DNA of 64,000 nt from GCA-003244245 sp050699955 (GTDB lineage: Bacteria > Actinomycetota > Actinomycetes > Mycobacteriales > Pseudonocardiaceae), in contig JBOHGD010000017.1 of NCBI GenBank assembly GCA_050699955.1, positions 17,258 to 81,257 of the forward strand. The letters run 5' to 3'. Under the pieces are notes generated by a model that saw nothing but the letters and a program-made list of their open reading frames with translations, made no database searches and had not been told where the DNA came from. This document shows positions 34,455 to 42,968 of the stretch, in pieces. Within the stretch, counting starts at the first letter, position 1. Every line of letters starts with the position of its first letter. The position numbers were made by a program, and so were the translations under genes.

Positions 34455-34570
34455 ACCCCTCCCTACGCCGGCATTACCCGGACAGGTTCCTGCGGTCGAC
34501 AGCCCCGGGACGCGCCTGCGCACCCAGCTGCCCTCTCAGCCCGCTTCGGTACGAGCTCCCGCGTGTTCAG
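34455..34570 (-). promoter_or_regulatory. TPP riboswitch of thiCD
   Basis: Read leftward: GGGCTGAGAGGGCAGC, a variable P3-type arm, GAACCTGTCCGGGTAATGCC, CGGCGTAGGGAGGGG ending six bases before the thiC ATG. GTCC replaces the usual GATCC of the second box. The GGGAGGGG is the ribosome-binding site. Confidence 0.93.
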
Positions 34571-34633
34571 TTGGCTCATCCGACCGTAGTCGTTCGACTG
34601 CGGACTGGCCAGCGGACGTGCGCACTCCGAAGA

Positions 34634-34792
34634 GTGAGCCTGATCGAGCTGCGCACCGAACTTGACTGTTCGTGCGAGCGGGAACCGATGCTGCTCGACC
34701 GTAATGCCGAGATTGCCCGCAGCATGGTCATGGCGTGTCATATCATTTCCCGCGGGTGGCTGGATTTGCCGCGGGGAGACATGGTGTTGTGA
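34634..34792 (+). CDS. Small ORF, possible 52-residue protein
   Basis: GTG at 34634 after CCGAAGA; SLIELRTELDCSCEREPMLL then a helical end. Natural amino-acid usage and coupling to the following ORF (stop and next ATG one base apart) favour a real gene, but no homologue is recognised. It lies upstream of the thiC riboswitch, pointing away from it. Confidence 0.4.
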   Translation: MSLIELRTELDCSCEREPMLLDRNAEIARSMVMACHIISRGWLDLPRGDMVL

Positions 34793-34793
34793 G

Positions 34794-34922
34794 ATGAGCC
34801 TGCGCCGGACGCAGGATGGAGAGACCTTCTCTTGTTCTCGAACCCGACCCGGAAATGGGTCCGGACGACAGGAACGACGTGAGCTGATCGATTCCTATAT
34901 TCGCCGCCACGAGGTGAAGTGA
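34794..34922 (+). CDS. Small ORF, possible 42-residue protein
   Basis: The ATG at 34794 is one base after the previous stop (TGAGATG). 42 residues, strongly basic (RRTQDG, RTRPGNGSGRQERRELIDSYIRRHEVK). Could be translated by re-initiation. Unrecognised. Confidence 0.35.
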   Translation: MSLRRTQDGETFSCSRTRPGNGSGRQERRELIDSYIRRHEVK

Positions 34923-34961
34923 CGTGCCGCGACGATTGGCGTTGCTGGTAGCTACTTACCG

Positions 34962-35699
34962 CTATGCGGGACGTCGGCCTGCGACAGCTCGCCGCCCCGG
35001 GACACGATGCAGAGTCCCCCCAGCCACGGCGCCGCCACAACTGGAGACCGGGATGCCACCGCCGACCTGCTCCAGCTGCGCCCCGGGGGGCGAGACGTTT
35101 ACCGAGGAGGACGGCACCCGCTGGCTGCCATGTGATCCGCTCACCGTCGTCGCGGGTGGCACCGGGTGAGTCGGGTGTCCGACTCCCCGCATGATCCCGG
35201 TCATCAGCAAGGCGGCGGCCAGGGTCAGGACGATCCGGAGCCGGCGCCCGTGGCGCTGCCACTGGCTGTCCCACCAGTCCGTGTCCCGGCTGTGGTGGCG
35301 GCCCAGCGCCATCGCCGCCCGGCCGAGGCCGAAGCCGAGCCCGGCCAGCAATGCGGCTCCCCAACTGCTCACCAGGAGCACCGCCACCAGGACCAGGTAG
35401 GGCAGGTTGCTGGGCATATGGGTGCGCACCCCGGAGCCCATCTCGAAGCCGAACTGCAGCGCCCCGGCGTCCCCGCCGCCACCGATCACCGCCGACGGTA
35501 CCTGGGCACGGCGATGCGGCAGTGCCACACGATGCAGCCCCACCTCGCCGGCGAGGACGAACAGCGCGACGGCGGCGACCACGGCCACCCGCACCCCGGG
35601 TGGCAACGCCGGTCGCACCAGGCTGCCGAGCGCAACCGCCAGCGTGGCGATGGTGCTCCCGCCGAGGACCAGCCCGACGGTGAAGTAAGCCCGTGACAT
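34962..35699 (-). CDS. Membrane protein, last gene of Mau-like operon
   Basis: 245 residues with about five transmembrane helices (FTVGLVLGGSTIATLAVALG, VAVVAAVALFVLAGE, LPYLVLVAVLLVSSWGAALLAG, IVLTLAAALLMTGI) and a Ser/Pro/Gly-rich extracytoplasmic-looking tail. GGGAG directly precedes the ATG. No family recognised. Position at the end of a cluster with MauD/MauE-like genes suggests a role in the same membrane process. Confidence 0.65.
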   Translation of the reverse strand: MSRAYFTVGLVLGGSTIATLAVALGSLVRPALPPGVRVAVVAAVALFVLAGEVGLHRVALPHRRAQVPSAVIGGGGDAGALQFGFEMGSGVRTHMPSNLPYLVLVAVLLVSSWGAALLAGLGFGLGRAAMALGRHHSRDTDWWDSQWQRHGRRLRIVLTLAAALLMTGIMRGVGHPTHPVPPATTVSGSHGSQRVPSSSVNVSPPGAQLEQVGGGIPVSSCGGAVAGGTLHRVPGRRAVAGRRPA

Positions 35700-35744
35700 C
35701 TCCCGCCAGACCGGCGAGCTCAGCAGTTCCGCCGAGTTGACGCT

Positions 35745-35930
35745 TCAAGCCGAACCGGACAGCGCATATCCGGCGGTGAGCCCGAGCAACAGCCACGGCA
35801 GCATCCAGCCTGCGCCGATCATCGACCCGGCCGCGCCGGCCACCGACAGCGCCACCAGGGCACCGGTCACCGCCAACGGTCCGAGAACACGGTGACGCAA
35901 GGGCCGGCGGGCCGCCCTGGGCTCGTGCAT
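35745..35930 (-). CDS. Two-helix membrane peptide
   Basis: 61 residues: a basic N-terminus (HEPRAARRPLRHR) and two hydrophobic helices (LAVTGALVALSVAGAAG and MLPWLLLGLTAGYAL). Three bases after the previous stop, 45 bases before the next gene; clearly within the operon. Unknown function, perhaps a small subunit of the membrane complex. Confidence 0.65.
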   Translation of the reverse strand: MHEPRAARRPLRHRVLGPLAVTGALVALSVAGAAGSMIGAGWMLPWLLLGLTAGYALSGSA

Positions 35931-35933
35931 CGC

Positions 35934-36653
35934 TCAGCGGATCGGCGGCAATGCGGGCAACGAGGGCAGCGAGGGGAGCGGAGACGGCAGCTCGGGCGGG
36001 GCGGGCGCCGAGGGCAGGAACGGCGACGAGGGCGGCGGTGACGTAGGCGGTGACGTGGGGGGCGGTGACGTGGGGGGCGACGACGAGGGCGGTATCGACG
36101 GCTCCGAGCTCAGCTTCGCGAGGCAGATCAGGACCTCTGGGTTCGGTGCGCCCTCGTACAGGGCATGGCCGTCCGCGCACCGGTAGACGATGTTGTCACG
36201 CACCCAGCGCCAGGCGTTGCGCCCCTCGGTGGTGTCCGGGCCGGCCCGGCAGATCGCGGCGGCCTCGTAACAGACCTGCCCCTGAGAGGTGCTGTAGCAG
36301 CCGGTCATGAACCAGCGGTCGGCACCACAGTAGTTGGGGGAGTAGGGCGCCCCGACGCACATCGGCCGGTCGGGGCCGTGGCTGGGGCCGTAGTCGTACC
36401 GGCCGCAGTCGGGCCATTCGGTGCCTGCCTCGGCACTGGCGGGGCGGGCCAGCGGTATCCATCCCAGCACGGTCAGGCCCAGGGTCATGGCCCCGGCGCC
36501 GAGCACGCCCAGGAATCCCCGGCGCCCCAGGAACCCACCCAGCCTCAGGAACCTCCGGGACGCCGGCACCGTCGTGACCCGGAACCGCACGGCGCGCGGC
36601 TGCGCATCGGGTGGAGCCTGGTCGAGCCGGGGGATCTCCGGAGGGTTGTTCAC
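35934..36653 (-). CDS. Tat-exported Cys-rich protein, MADH light-chain-like, proline-rich tail
   Basis: 239 residues. A long N-terminus with twin arginines (GRRGFLGVLGAG) and a hydrophobic stretch to ARPASA at about 74 matches the export signal style of methylamine dehydrogenase small subunits. The mature domain has eight Cys and conserved-looking Trp residues (RWFMTGCYSTSQGQVCYEAA resembles the SW-ASCYNP segment of MauA). The C-terminal ~65 residues are Pro/Ser repeats. Likely a periplasmic or wall-associated redox protein folded with help of the MauD/E-like neighbours. GTG start with GTGA overlap. Cofactor (TTQ or other) unproven. Confidence 0.55.
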   Translation of the reverse strand: MNNPPEIPRLDQAPPDAQPRAVRFRVTTVPASRRFLRLGGFLGRRGFLGVLGAGAMTLGLTVLGWIPLARPASAEAGTEWPDCGRYDYGPSHGPDRPMCVGAPYSPNYCGADRWFMTGCYSTSQGQVCYEAAAICRAGPDTTEGRNAWRWVRDNIVYRCADGHALYEGAPNPEVLICLAKLSSEPSIPPSSSPPTSPPPTSPPTSPPPSSPFLPSAPAPPELPSPLPSLPSLPALPPIR

Positions 36654-37159
36654 GACGCCCCCTGTCGGTGCGGTATGGCGGGTTCGGCGTCCAGCAAACC
36701 TGCCACCTGCTCACTGAGCCGCTGCGCGGACTGCACCGGCTGCGCGGCCAGCACGGTGCCGCCGGAGTCGGTGAGCACCAGGGCAGGAGCCCACGGTAGG
36801 TCGAGCTCCGCGACGAGCCGCTGGTCCACCCGGGATCGGAGCTGCGGCGGGCCTGCCCACCGGGCGTGGGGGGACAGCACCTCGAACCGGGTGCCCGGAT
36901 GCTCGGCGGCCAGCCTGGTGAACGGCCCGTGCACCTGGTCGCAGAAGCTGCACCCGGGGTCGAGCACCAACAGCATCACCGGCGTCTGGCCGGCCAGCTC
37001 CGGCACTCGGCGACCGGTACTGCCGCGCCATCCTGGTGCGCTGAGCTGGGCCACGTCGGCCTGCAGCTCCCGCAGTTGTCGCAGCATTCCGGCCATCGCC
37101 AGGGTCAGCACGATCAGGCAGGCCCAGGCCAGCACCACCGCCGCGGTGAGCACGCTCAT
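36650..37159 (-). CDS. MauD-like thioredoxin-fold membrane protein
   Basis: 169 residues: an N-terminal transmembrane anchor (LTAAVVLAWACLIVLTLAMAG), coiled linker, and thioredoxin fold with the CxxC DPGCSFCDQVHGPF and cis-Pro region LPWAPALVLTD. MauD proteins place disulfides in the light chain of methylamine dehydrogenase. Coupled by ATGA to the MauE-like gene upstream and by GTGA to the Cys-rich protein downstream, its likely client. Confidence 0.75.
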   Translation of the reverse strand: MSVLTAAVVLAWACLIVLTLAMAGMLRQLRELQADVAQLSAPGWRGSTGRRVPELAGQTPVMLLVLDPGCSFCDQVHGPFTRLAAEHPGTRFEVLSPHARWAGPPQLRSRVDQRLVAELDLPWAPALVLTDSGGTVLAAQPVQSAQRLSEQVAGLLDAEPAIPHRQGAS

Positions 37160-37656
37160 GTCGTCCTCGCCGGGCCGTCCACGGCCGCGGGCACGGCGTA
37201 GAGCAGGGTGGCCAGCACCACCGCCCCGATGATCACCAGCACGACGCTGCCCACCCCGCCGGGCGACACCGCGGCGGGTTTCAGGGCCGCGACCGCGGAG
37301 GTGAGGATCGTCAGCGCCCAAGCCCGGGCGATGCCGCCGGGCCCGACCCGAGTGCCCATCCGGTTGCACCCGCAGTCCGACTCGTCGCCTCGGTGCTTGC
37401 GCCACCCCAGGTGCGCGGCGAAGATCAGGTAGATCACTGCCTGCGCGACCAGCGCCCACCGCAGCGGCGGCGTGCCCAGCAGCACAGCGGCCACCGAGGG
37501 CGCCCCGATCAGCAACTCGGCCAGGGCGATCACCCGGGCCATGACGGTCCCGGTCCCGGCTGCCCGGGACAGTGACACCGGGTCGCGCAGGTGTTCCAAC
37601 CCCGCGACGACCAGCAGCAGTGCGCCGGCGAGCACCGGTACCCCGAGCACGATCAC
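37156..37656 (-). CDS. MauE/DoxX-like redox-associated membrane protein
   Basis: 166 residues from GTG 37656, four transmembrane helices (LGVPVLAGALLLVVAGLEHL, ALAELLIGAPSVAAVLLG, WALVAQAVIYLIFAAHLGW, VVLVIIGAVVLATLLYAV) and CGCNRMG between helices 3 and 4, the Cys pair expected for MauE. Thought to relay oxidising equivalents to MauD. Overlaps both neighbours. Confidence 0.75.
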   Translation of the reverse strand: MIVLGVPVLAGALLLVVAGLEHLRDPVSLSRAAGTGTVMARVIALAELLIGAPSVAAVLLGTPPLRWALVAQAVIYLIFAAHLGWRKHRGDESDCGCNRMGTRVGPGGIARAWALTILTSAVAALKPAAVSPGGVGSVVLVIIGAVVLATLLYAVPAAVDGPARTT

Positions 37657-38450
37657 GCGGGCTCCCAGGTGACGTCCAGGCCGGTCAGGAAGGCCAGCAC
37701 CGCAGTCGGGTCGGTGCTGTCGGTGGGTCCGGGCATCAGCCGGGTGATCGCCGTCGGGGTGGCCAGGACCAGCGCATCGGGCCGGGCCCGGCCGTGCGCC
37801 GCGGTGCCGAGCGGCTGGCGCCACAGCTCACCGTGCGGGGTGGGGTAGCCCCGGAAGTCGGGCGCCGCGATCTGGCTGTTGCCGGGGCGTTCGATCGTCA
37901 GCTGGCCCAGCCCGGGGATCTGCTTGTACACCTGGACCGGTTCGAGCCGCACCTGCCGGGCGCTGCGGGGCGCGGCCAGCATCCCCAGCGGGGTGTCGGT
38001 GATCCGGAAGGCGTCGAAGACCCGGCGGAGCCCGTCGGCCGACGGGGGTGCACCGGAGCTGCGGGTGTGCAGCTCGAACCAGTGACCGCGCCATGCCGCG
38101 CGATACTCGCCAGGCCCCTCGTGGGTCGGGTTCCGGATGCCCAGGAGCAGTTCGCCGCCGCGGTAGGGCTGCCTGCGGACCTCGTCCGGGATGGTGATGT
38201 ACGTACTGTGCCAGTCGAAGGCGCCGGTCTCGGCGACGACGAACGAGCGGCGAATGCCCTGCACGAGGGCGATGAACCCGCCGGACCACGGCCGGGACAC
38301 GGCCGACAGGCCGCCCAGCACCGGGAGGCTCAACGCCGCGCCGCCCAAGGAGACTGTGGCTCCGTCCGGGGTCACGAACGAGGGCCCACCCCGCCACGGC
38401 CAGTCGAAGCGCCCGCGCACCGGCGGCGCGGTACTGGTCGACGTGGCCAT
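37653..38450 (-). CDS. Hypothetical protein, first gene of Mau-like operon
   Basis: 265 residues, soluble, beta-rich (FDWHSTYITIPDEV, GEYRAAWRGHWFELHT) with no signal peptide. No domain recognised. Overlaps the MauE-like gene by four bases, so it belongs to the operon and may be the enzymatic or sensory component; it is too short for a MADH heavy chain. Upstream 118 bp hold the probable operon promoter. Confidence 0.65.
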   Translation of the reverse strand: MATSTSTAPPVRGRFDWPWRGGPSFVTPDGATVSLGGAALSLPVLGGLSAVSRPWSGGFIALVQGIRRSFVVAETGAFDWHSTYITIPDEVRRQPYRGGELLLGIRNPTHEGPGEYRAAWRGHWFELHTRSSGAPPSADGLRRVFDAFRITDTPLGMLAAPRSARQVRLEPVQVYKQIPGLGQLTIERPGNSQIAAPDFRGYPTPHGELWRQPLGTAAHGRARPDALVLATPTAITRLMPGPTDSTDPTAVLAFLTGLDVTWEPA

Positions 38451-38568
38451 GAGTAACTCCTCCGAGGGCGACCGGTCAAGGGCCCCGTGGTGACAGAGCG
38501 CATCACATCGTAGACCGTGCGCGATGGTCGCACAGCCGACGTCAGCTCGTTCCGGGAGGTGCGCTGCG

Positions 38569-39492
38569 TCAGGTCTGTACCAGCTCGGTGGGCACGGTCA
38601 TCACGTCGACCATCGCGCCGTTACGCAGCGCGGTGATCGGCAACGTGACGCCGATCGCCTCGGAGAACAGTTGACGCTGGATGCCCTGGGCGTCGGTGAC
38701 CGGCTGACGCCCCACACTGAGCACGAGGTCTCCGGTGCGCAGCCCGGCCCGGTCGGCCGGGCTGCCGGGGATGACCTCGACCAGCCGCAGCCCGGCTGCC
38801 TGTCCGGTCCGCTCGGCGACCGGCGCGGGCAGCGGGGCGGGCACCCCGACCAGCCCGAGGTAGCCGCGGCGCACCCGGCCGTCGGCGAGCAGCGCGCCGA
38901 TGATCCGGCGGGTGGTCGCGTTCACCGGCACGGCCATCCCGAGCCCGATCCCGGCCACCGCGGTGTTGATCCCGACCACCCGGGAGTTGGCGTCGGCCAG
39001 CGCGCCACCGGAGTTGCCCGGGTTGAGTGCGGCGTCGGTCTGGATCACGTCCTCGATCACCCGCCCGGCCCGGCCCGAGCGCACCGGCAGCGAGCGGCCC
39101 AGCCCGCTGACCACCCCGGCGGTGACGGATCCGGCCAGCCCGAGGGGGTTGCCGACGGCGACCACCAGCTGCCCGACGACCAGGTCGTCGGCGTTGCCCA
39201 GGACCGCCGCCGCCGGCGTCGAGCCCCGGGCCCTGAGCACCGCGAGATCGGACAGCGGGTCGGCACCCACCACGTCGACCCGGCTCTCGGTGCCGTCGGT
39301 GAACCCCGCGACGCCGTCCTGCCCCGAGCCGACCACGTGGGCGTTGGTCAGCAGCAGCCCGTCGTCGGCGAAGACGACCGCCGATCCCGCGCCCGGTCCG
39401 ATCCGCAGGCTGGCGACATGCGGGATGAGCGCGGCGGCGACTGAGCTGACCGTGCGTGAGTAGGAGTCCAATGGGTCCACCACGACCACCAC
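38569..39492 (-). CDS. Trypsin-like serine protease with PDZ domain (HtrA-like)
   Basis: 307 residues. Triad in TNAHVVGS, SDLAVLRA and NPGNSGGAL; C-terminal PDZ from about 225 (GLRLVEVIPGSPADRAGLRTGDLVLS). No transmembrane helix or signal is visible from GTG 39492, unusual for actinobacterial HtrA, which are membrane anchored; the frame extends to 39600 but that part contains a dispersed hairpin repeat. Role in envelope or cytosolic quality control. Confidence 0.85.
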   Translation of the reverse strand: MVVVVDPLDSYSRTVSSVAAALIPHVASLRIGPGAGSAVVFADDGLLLTNAHVVGSGQDGVAGFTDGTESRVDVVGADPLSDLAVLRARGSTPAAAVLGNADDLVVGQLVVAVGNPLGLAGSVTAGVVSGLGRSLPVRSGRAGRVIEDVIQTDAALNPGNSGGALADANSRVVGINTAVAGIGLGMAVPVNATTRRIIGALLADGRVRRGYLGLVGVPAPLPAPVAERTGQAAGLRLVEVIPGSPADRAGLRTGDLVLSVGRQPVTDAQGIQRQLFSEAIGVTLPITALRNGAMVDVMTVPTELVQT

Positions 39493-39559
39493 CCTGAGCT
39501 GAGGATTACACCGTTGCTCATGCAACGTAGCGGCGGTGCCCGGTGTTCCGGCAGATGGT

Positions 39560-39597
39560 GAGTCGTGAGTGGCGTTGCGTGCCAGAACACCGTTACT
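39560..39597. repeat. Dispersed hairpin repeat upstream of HtrA-like gene
   Basis: GTGAGTGGCGTT and, after about 9 bases, AACACCGTTACTCAC: outer 6-bp stem GTGAGT/ACTCAC, inner GGCGTT/AACACC with one mismatch. It shares GTGAGTGGCG and the matching end with the perfect palindrome in thiO, so both probably belong to one chromosomal repeat family. Confidence 0.6.
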
Positions 39598-39622
39598 CAC
39601 TCATGACCTTGGTTCCCGAGAT

Positions 39623-39640
39623 GTAGCACATGGATGCTAC
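39623..39640. promoter_or_regulatory. Operator-like palindrome of the antitoxin-toxin operon
   Basis: GTAGCA-CATGGA-TGCTAC, perfect 6-bp arms, directly before the antitoxin start; a TACTAT box (39638-39643) overlaps it, 7 bases before ATG 39651, suggesting leaderless transcription repressed by the antitoxin. Confidence 0.6.
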
Positions 39641-39650
39641 TATTGTCCGC

Positions 39651-39932
39651 ATGGTGTCCATCGGCATTCGTGAGCTTCGGCAGCACGCCTCCCGGTATGT
39701 GCGCATGGCCAAGGCGGGCCACCGCATTCCGGTGACGGAACGAGGGAAGCTCGTTGCCTATCTGGTGCCCGCACAGGACAGCGGGACACTGCTGGACCGC
39801 CTCGCCGCATCCGGGAACTACCTGCCACCGGCGGGTGGCATCGAGGATCTCCTCCCGCCACCGGCGATCCCGGAAGGACGGCGACCGCTCAGCGAGGTCG
39901 TCGACGAACTGCGGGACGAGGAGCGTTGGTGA
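39651..39932 (+). CDS. Phd/YefM-type antitoxin (VapB-like)
   Basis: 93 residues. MVSIGIRELRQHASRYVRMAKAGHRIPVTERGKLVAYLVP is the DNA-binding fold of type II antitoxins; the acidic C-terminus (VVDELRDEERW) wraps the toxin. ATG 39651 is preferred over 39630 because the operator covers the latter. GTGA overlap with the toxin gene. Confidence 0.88.
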   Translation: MVSIGIRELRQHASRYVRMAKAGHRIPVTERGKLVAYLVPAQDSGTLLDRLAASGNYLPPAGGIEDLLPPPAIPEGRRPLSEVVDELRDEERW

Positions 39933-40321
39933 TCTATCTGGACACCTCCGCGTTCGTCAAGCTCGTCTGGGCCGAGCCGGAGAGCGAGGCACTCGGCCGT
40001 TTCATCACCCAGCGGCCCGGAACGCCCCTCGTGTCGAGCAGCCTGCTTACCGTGGAGACCCGGCGCACAGTGCAACGTGAGGACCCGTCCGCGCTTTCCC
40101 GCACTGATCTGCTCCTGACCCGCGTCGGCCGAATTGACATGACCGCCAACCTCGTCGAGTCCGCCAGTCGGATTCCGGACCGGTCGCTCAGGTCGCTGGA
40201 TGCGATCCACCTCGCTACTGCGTTAGCCCTTCGGGATGCCCTTGAGGTCATCGTCACCTACGACAAACGGCTGGCAGCCGTTGCTGAGTTCCACCATCTG
40301 CCCGTTGCCTCCCCGGCGTAA
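39929..40321 (+). CDS. PIN-domain ribonuclease toxin (VapC-like)
   Basis: 130 residues. Acidic residues of the PIN site: YLDTSAFVKL, SSLLTVET, LDAIHLATAL and TYDKRL. Mg-dependent RNase, typically cutting tRNA or rRNA. GTG 39929 overlaps the antitoxin stop; TTG 39926 is equally possible. Confidence 0.9.
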   Translation: MIYLDTSAFVKLVWAEPESEALGRFITQRPGTPLVSSSLLTVETRRTVQREDPSALSRTDLLLTRVGRIDMTANLVESASRIPDRSLRSLDAIHLATALALRDALEVIVTYDKRLAAVAEFHHLPVASPA

Positions 40322-40347
40322 TTGCTGGTTCGCGATGTTCCGGTTGG

Positions 40348-40527
40348 TCACGGGCACACGGGCAGGGGGTGGTAGCCGTCTTCGAGGTAGACGGTGCGGT
40401 TCGCTGCGTGGGCGGCGAGCGCGGCCTCGACCCGGCGCGCGGTGTGCGGGGCCAGCAGAGCCACAGTGAGGAGCCCCAGTCCGGCCTGGGCCGAAGTATC
40501 CGCCCCCGGTGTGACGGTGCCCGCCAC
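40348..40527 (-). CDS. Possible small gene or gene remnant
   Basis: In the 358-bp gap after the toxin gene a leftward frame from GTG 40527 encodes about 59 residues with natural composition (GLGLLTVALLAPHTARRVEA ... YLEDGYHPLPVCP). Coding-like sequence continues upstream of the GTG to about 40590 where a stop intervenes, so this may be the tail of a broken gene. Nothing else is seen in the gap. Confidence 0.3.
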   Translation of the reverse strand: MAGTVTPGADTSAQAGLGLLTVALLAPHTARRVEAALAAHAANRTVYLEDGYHPLPVCP

Positions 40528-40679
40528 CGTGCGCCGCGCGCCATTTCGGAGCCGAATCGTGGTCTCAGGGGGCCGGACGACGTCGTAGAGTTACGGCTTG
40601 TAACGTTCTGCGTGCATCTCGGTCGACGCAGCGGGGAATCGGCTTCCTCAGAAGATGAGGAAAGAAGGGGCTTGGGCCC

Positions 40680-41348
40680 GTGACGGATACAGTCTTTAAT
40701 TTTACGGTTGTCGCAAGCCTCATCTTGAGTCTGGCCGCGATGGTCCTCGGACTGTTCATGCTGCTGTCCAAACGTCAATCCAGCGAGGCGGAGACCGAAT
40801 GGCTGGGGAAAGCCAAGGTAAAGGGTCCCGTCGGCCTTATCGTGTTCTGCGTGGGGGCAGCACTGTTTGTGATCATCGCACGTCAGATCCCCCCTTCCCC
40901 GTCCGCGCAGGGAACCACCCGGCCATCACCTTCCAGGACAACCAGCACGCTCGTGACGCCAGGAAATGATAGTACCAGTGCCATGCCGGCTCCTGGTGGC
41001 CCGCACGTCGAGTTCACATCACCGAATAACGATTCTGAGATTGTTGCTGGCCAGGACGTCGAGCTGTCGGGCGCCGTTGCAGGACTTGGCGACGACACAC
41101 TCTGGATAGTATCGCAAAACGGTGCCGACGGAAGCTACTACCCGATCGACTCCGTCACCCAAGACGGCACCTGGAATATCCGCGATCCGAGTGTGGGTGA
41201 CACCTCGGACAAGGGGCACGATATTTTCTTTCTCGCTGTGCAGGCGAACTCAGACTGCGCGCACACCCTCTCCACCCGTAAGTATTTCGACACCCTCCCC
41301 GGCGGTTGCCATCTTCTTCCGGATCAGGTGATCGTACGGGTGAAATAG
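40680..41348 (+). CDS. Two-helix membrane protein with extracellular beta domain
   Basis: 222 residues, GTG start. Helix 1 VVASLILSLAAMVLGLFMLL, helix 2 VGLIVFCVGAALFVIIA, a Ser/Thr/Pro linker, then a ~110-residue domain (EIVAGQDVELSGAVAGLGDD ... NIRDPSVGD) resembling an Ig-like fold with two Cys. No family named. Moderately AT-rich relative to the core; perhaps acquired. Confidence 0.65.
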   Translation: MTDTVFNFTVVASLILSLAAMVLGLFMLLSKRQSSEAETEWLGKAKVKGPVGLIVFCVGAALFVIIARQIPPSPSAQGTTRPSPSRTTSTLVTPGNDSTSAMPAPGGPHVEFTSPNNDSEIVAGQDVELSGAVAGLGDDTLWIVSQNGADGSYYPIDSVTQDGTWNIRDPSVGDTSDKGHDIFFLAVQANSDCAHTLSTRKYFDTLPGGCHLLPDQVIVRVK

Positions 41349-41704
41349 CCATTCGGCCGCGCACATTTAATGCGCACGTCTACGGTTGACCATCCTTTTC
41401 GACTGCGACCTTGCGGTATATAGCCGTTCCGTCAGGGCTTGGCTGGAGCGTCCTCATGTACCGTCCCCAGGTGAGCCCAGGTAGGACCGTGTTTCACCCG
41501 CTTGGGTGGCTCGGCGGACCCCCCTGCACCGGTTCGGTGGGGTCATGGCGAACCGCGCGGAGCGCCGGGGGAGCGCGAAACTGTCGTGGCGGTATGTTCT
41601 GCACGTAATCTGGCGATCGCACCTTCACCGAGTGCGAACGCCCGAGGTAGTTCCTCGGGGCACCCGGTGAGGGACCCCCAACTCGGTGATTGCGTGGGTG
41701 CGTG
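41349..41704. other. Intergenic region with a 7-bp hairpin
   Basis: 356 bp. CCCGAGG-TAGTT-CCTCGGG at 41641-41659 is a perfect dyad 45 bp before the XRE gene start and may be its operator or a leader hairpin. Otherwise no gene is supported. Confidence 0.4.
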
Positions 41705-42904
41705 ATGGACGCTGACGAAGCGCGGATGATCGGCTGGCGGGTCCGCCAACTCCGCGATGCCCGGGGCAAGTCGCTGCGGGTGCTCGCCGGGCTCGCCAAG
41801 ATGAGTTACACGCACCTATGGCGGATCGAGCGCGGCGAAGTCGCCCTGGACTCGCTGTCGCAGATCGTGGCCTTGGCCGAGGCGTTGGAGATCGCGCCGA
41901 GCGATCTCATGCGGTTACCGGTGCCCGCACCGGCCAACGGACAGACCGACAGCACCATAGAAGCCGTAAGAATGGCGCTGGATGCAATCGAGGACGATCA
42001 GCCAGACGGGCTGGCGCTGCCAGTGGCGATGCTGGCCGATCAGGTCGCCCAGATCCTCACCCACCGGCGTGGGTGCCGATTCGCCGAGGTGGCCACCGCC
42101 TTACCGGGGCTGATCCGCAATCTGCATACCACCCTGGTTACTGGTACCGACCACGATGAGTTGCTCGAGCTGGCCGTCCATCTGCACGTGCACGTCACCC
42201 GTATGTGGTTGGTGCACGCGGCTGCGCCGACCGACCTGTTGCGCCGCGTCGTGTTTCTGGCGCAGCGCCTGGCCCGGGAGCGCGACGAGGTCACCACGCT
42301 GGCCGTGGCCGGTTTCGGAGTGGCTGACGAGCTGCTGCTTGCCGGGGCGTTCACGCGCGGCCGGGCCAAGCTCGACTCCATCACCCTGCCACCGGCGACC
42401 GCCGAGACGGCCGGGCTCGTGGCCTCCCTTATGGCAACACATGCCACGGCCGCCGTGCTAGATGGTCGGCCGAATGATGCGGCCGCGCCGATGGATGCTG
42501 CTGTGGAGCTCGCCGAACGGTTCAGCACAATCAACGAGGTCGACTCTCTTGGTTTCGTGTACGGGCCCACCAATGCAGGCCAAGAACGCATGTGGCTCGC
42601 ATTGGAGGCGGACGACCCCGACCAGGCGATAGGCATTGCGCAGAACGTCAAACCCGAACGTCACCGCTTCCCAGTGAACCGGGCCTACTACTGGGTGCAT
42701 TATGGCCGCGCACTGGCCCGGGTGCCGGGACACCGTGATGACGCAGTGAGAGCCTTTCGCACGGCGGAGGACATCTTCCCCACCGCGGTGCTCCGGAATT
42801 CGAACGTCCGCGAGGTGCTCGCCGTGCTGCTGCCGGGTGCGCGCCGTGACGCGATCGGTCGGGAACTGCGGGGGATGGCTTACCGCGCTGGTCTGCCCGT
42901 GTAG
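41705..42904 (+). CDS. XRE-family regulator with helical C-terminal sensor
   Basis: 399 residues. The HTH at about 7-65 (GWRVRQLRDARGKSLRVLAGLAKMS, then HLWRIERGEVALDS) is followed by an all-helical TPR-like region. Similar in plan to the regulator at 16327. ATG 41705. The next two small genes are on the same strand and one of them is a paralogue of the small gene at 7777, suggesting a conserved regulator plus small-protein module. Confidence 0.85.
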   Translation: MDADEARMIGWRVRQLRDARGKSLRVLAGLAKMSYTHLWRIERGEVALDSLSQIVALAEALEIAPSDLMRLPVPAPANGQTDSTIEAVRMALDAIEDDQPDGLALPVAMLADQVAQILTHRRGCRFAEVATALPGLIRNLHTTLVTGTDHDELLELAVHLHVHVTRMWLVHAAAPTDLLRRVVFLAQRLARERDEVTTLAVAGFGVADELLLAGAFTRGRAKLDSITLPPATAETAGLVASLMATHATAAVLDGRPNDAAAPMDAAVELAERFSTINEVDSLGFVYGPTNAGQERMWLALEADDPDQAIGIAQNVKPERHRFPVNRAYYWVHYGRALARVPGHRDDAVRAFRTAEDIFPTAVLRNSNVREVLAVLLPGARRDAIGRELRGMAYRAGLPV

Positions 42905-42968
42905 CCCGTCCGGGTGATGTTACTGGGCAGTGACACGCGCTGTCGCAACTCGGGCACGGTCAGCACTT

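Noticed and set aside
32890..34455. 521-codon rightward frame opposite thiC
   Set aside because: Antisense shadow of a certain thiC gene; composition is Arg/Val/His-rich without domain.
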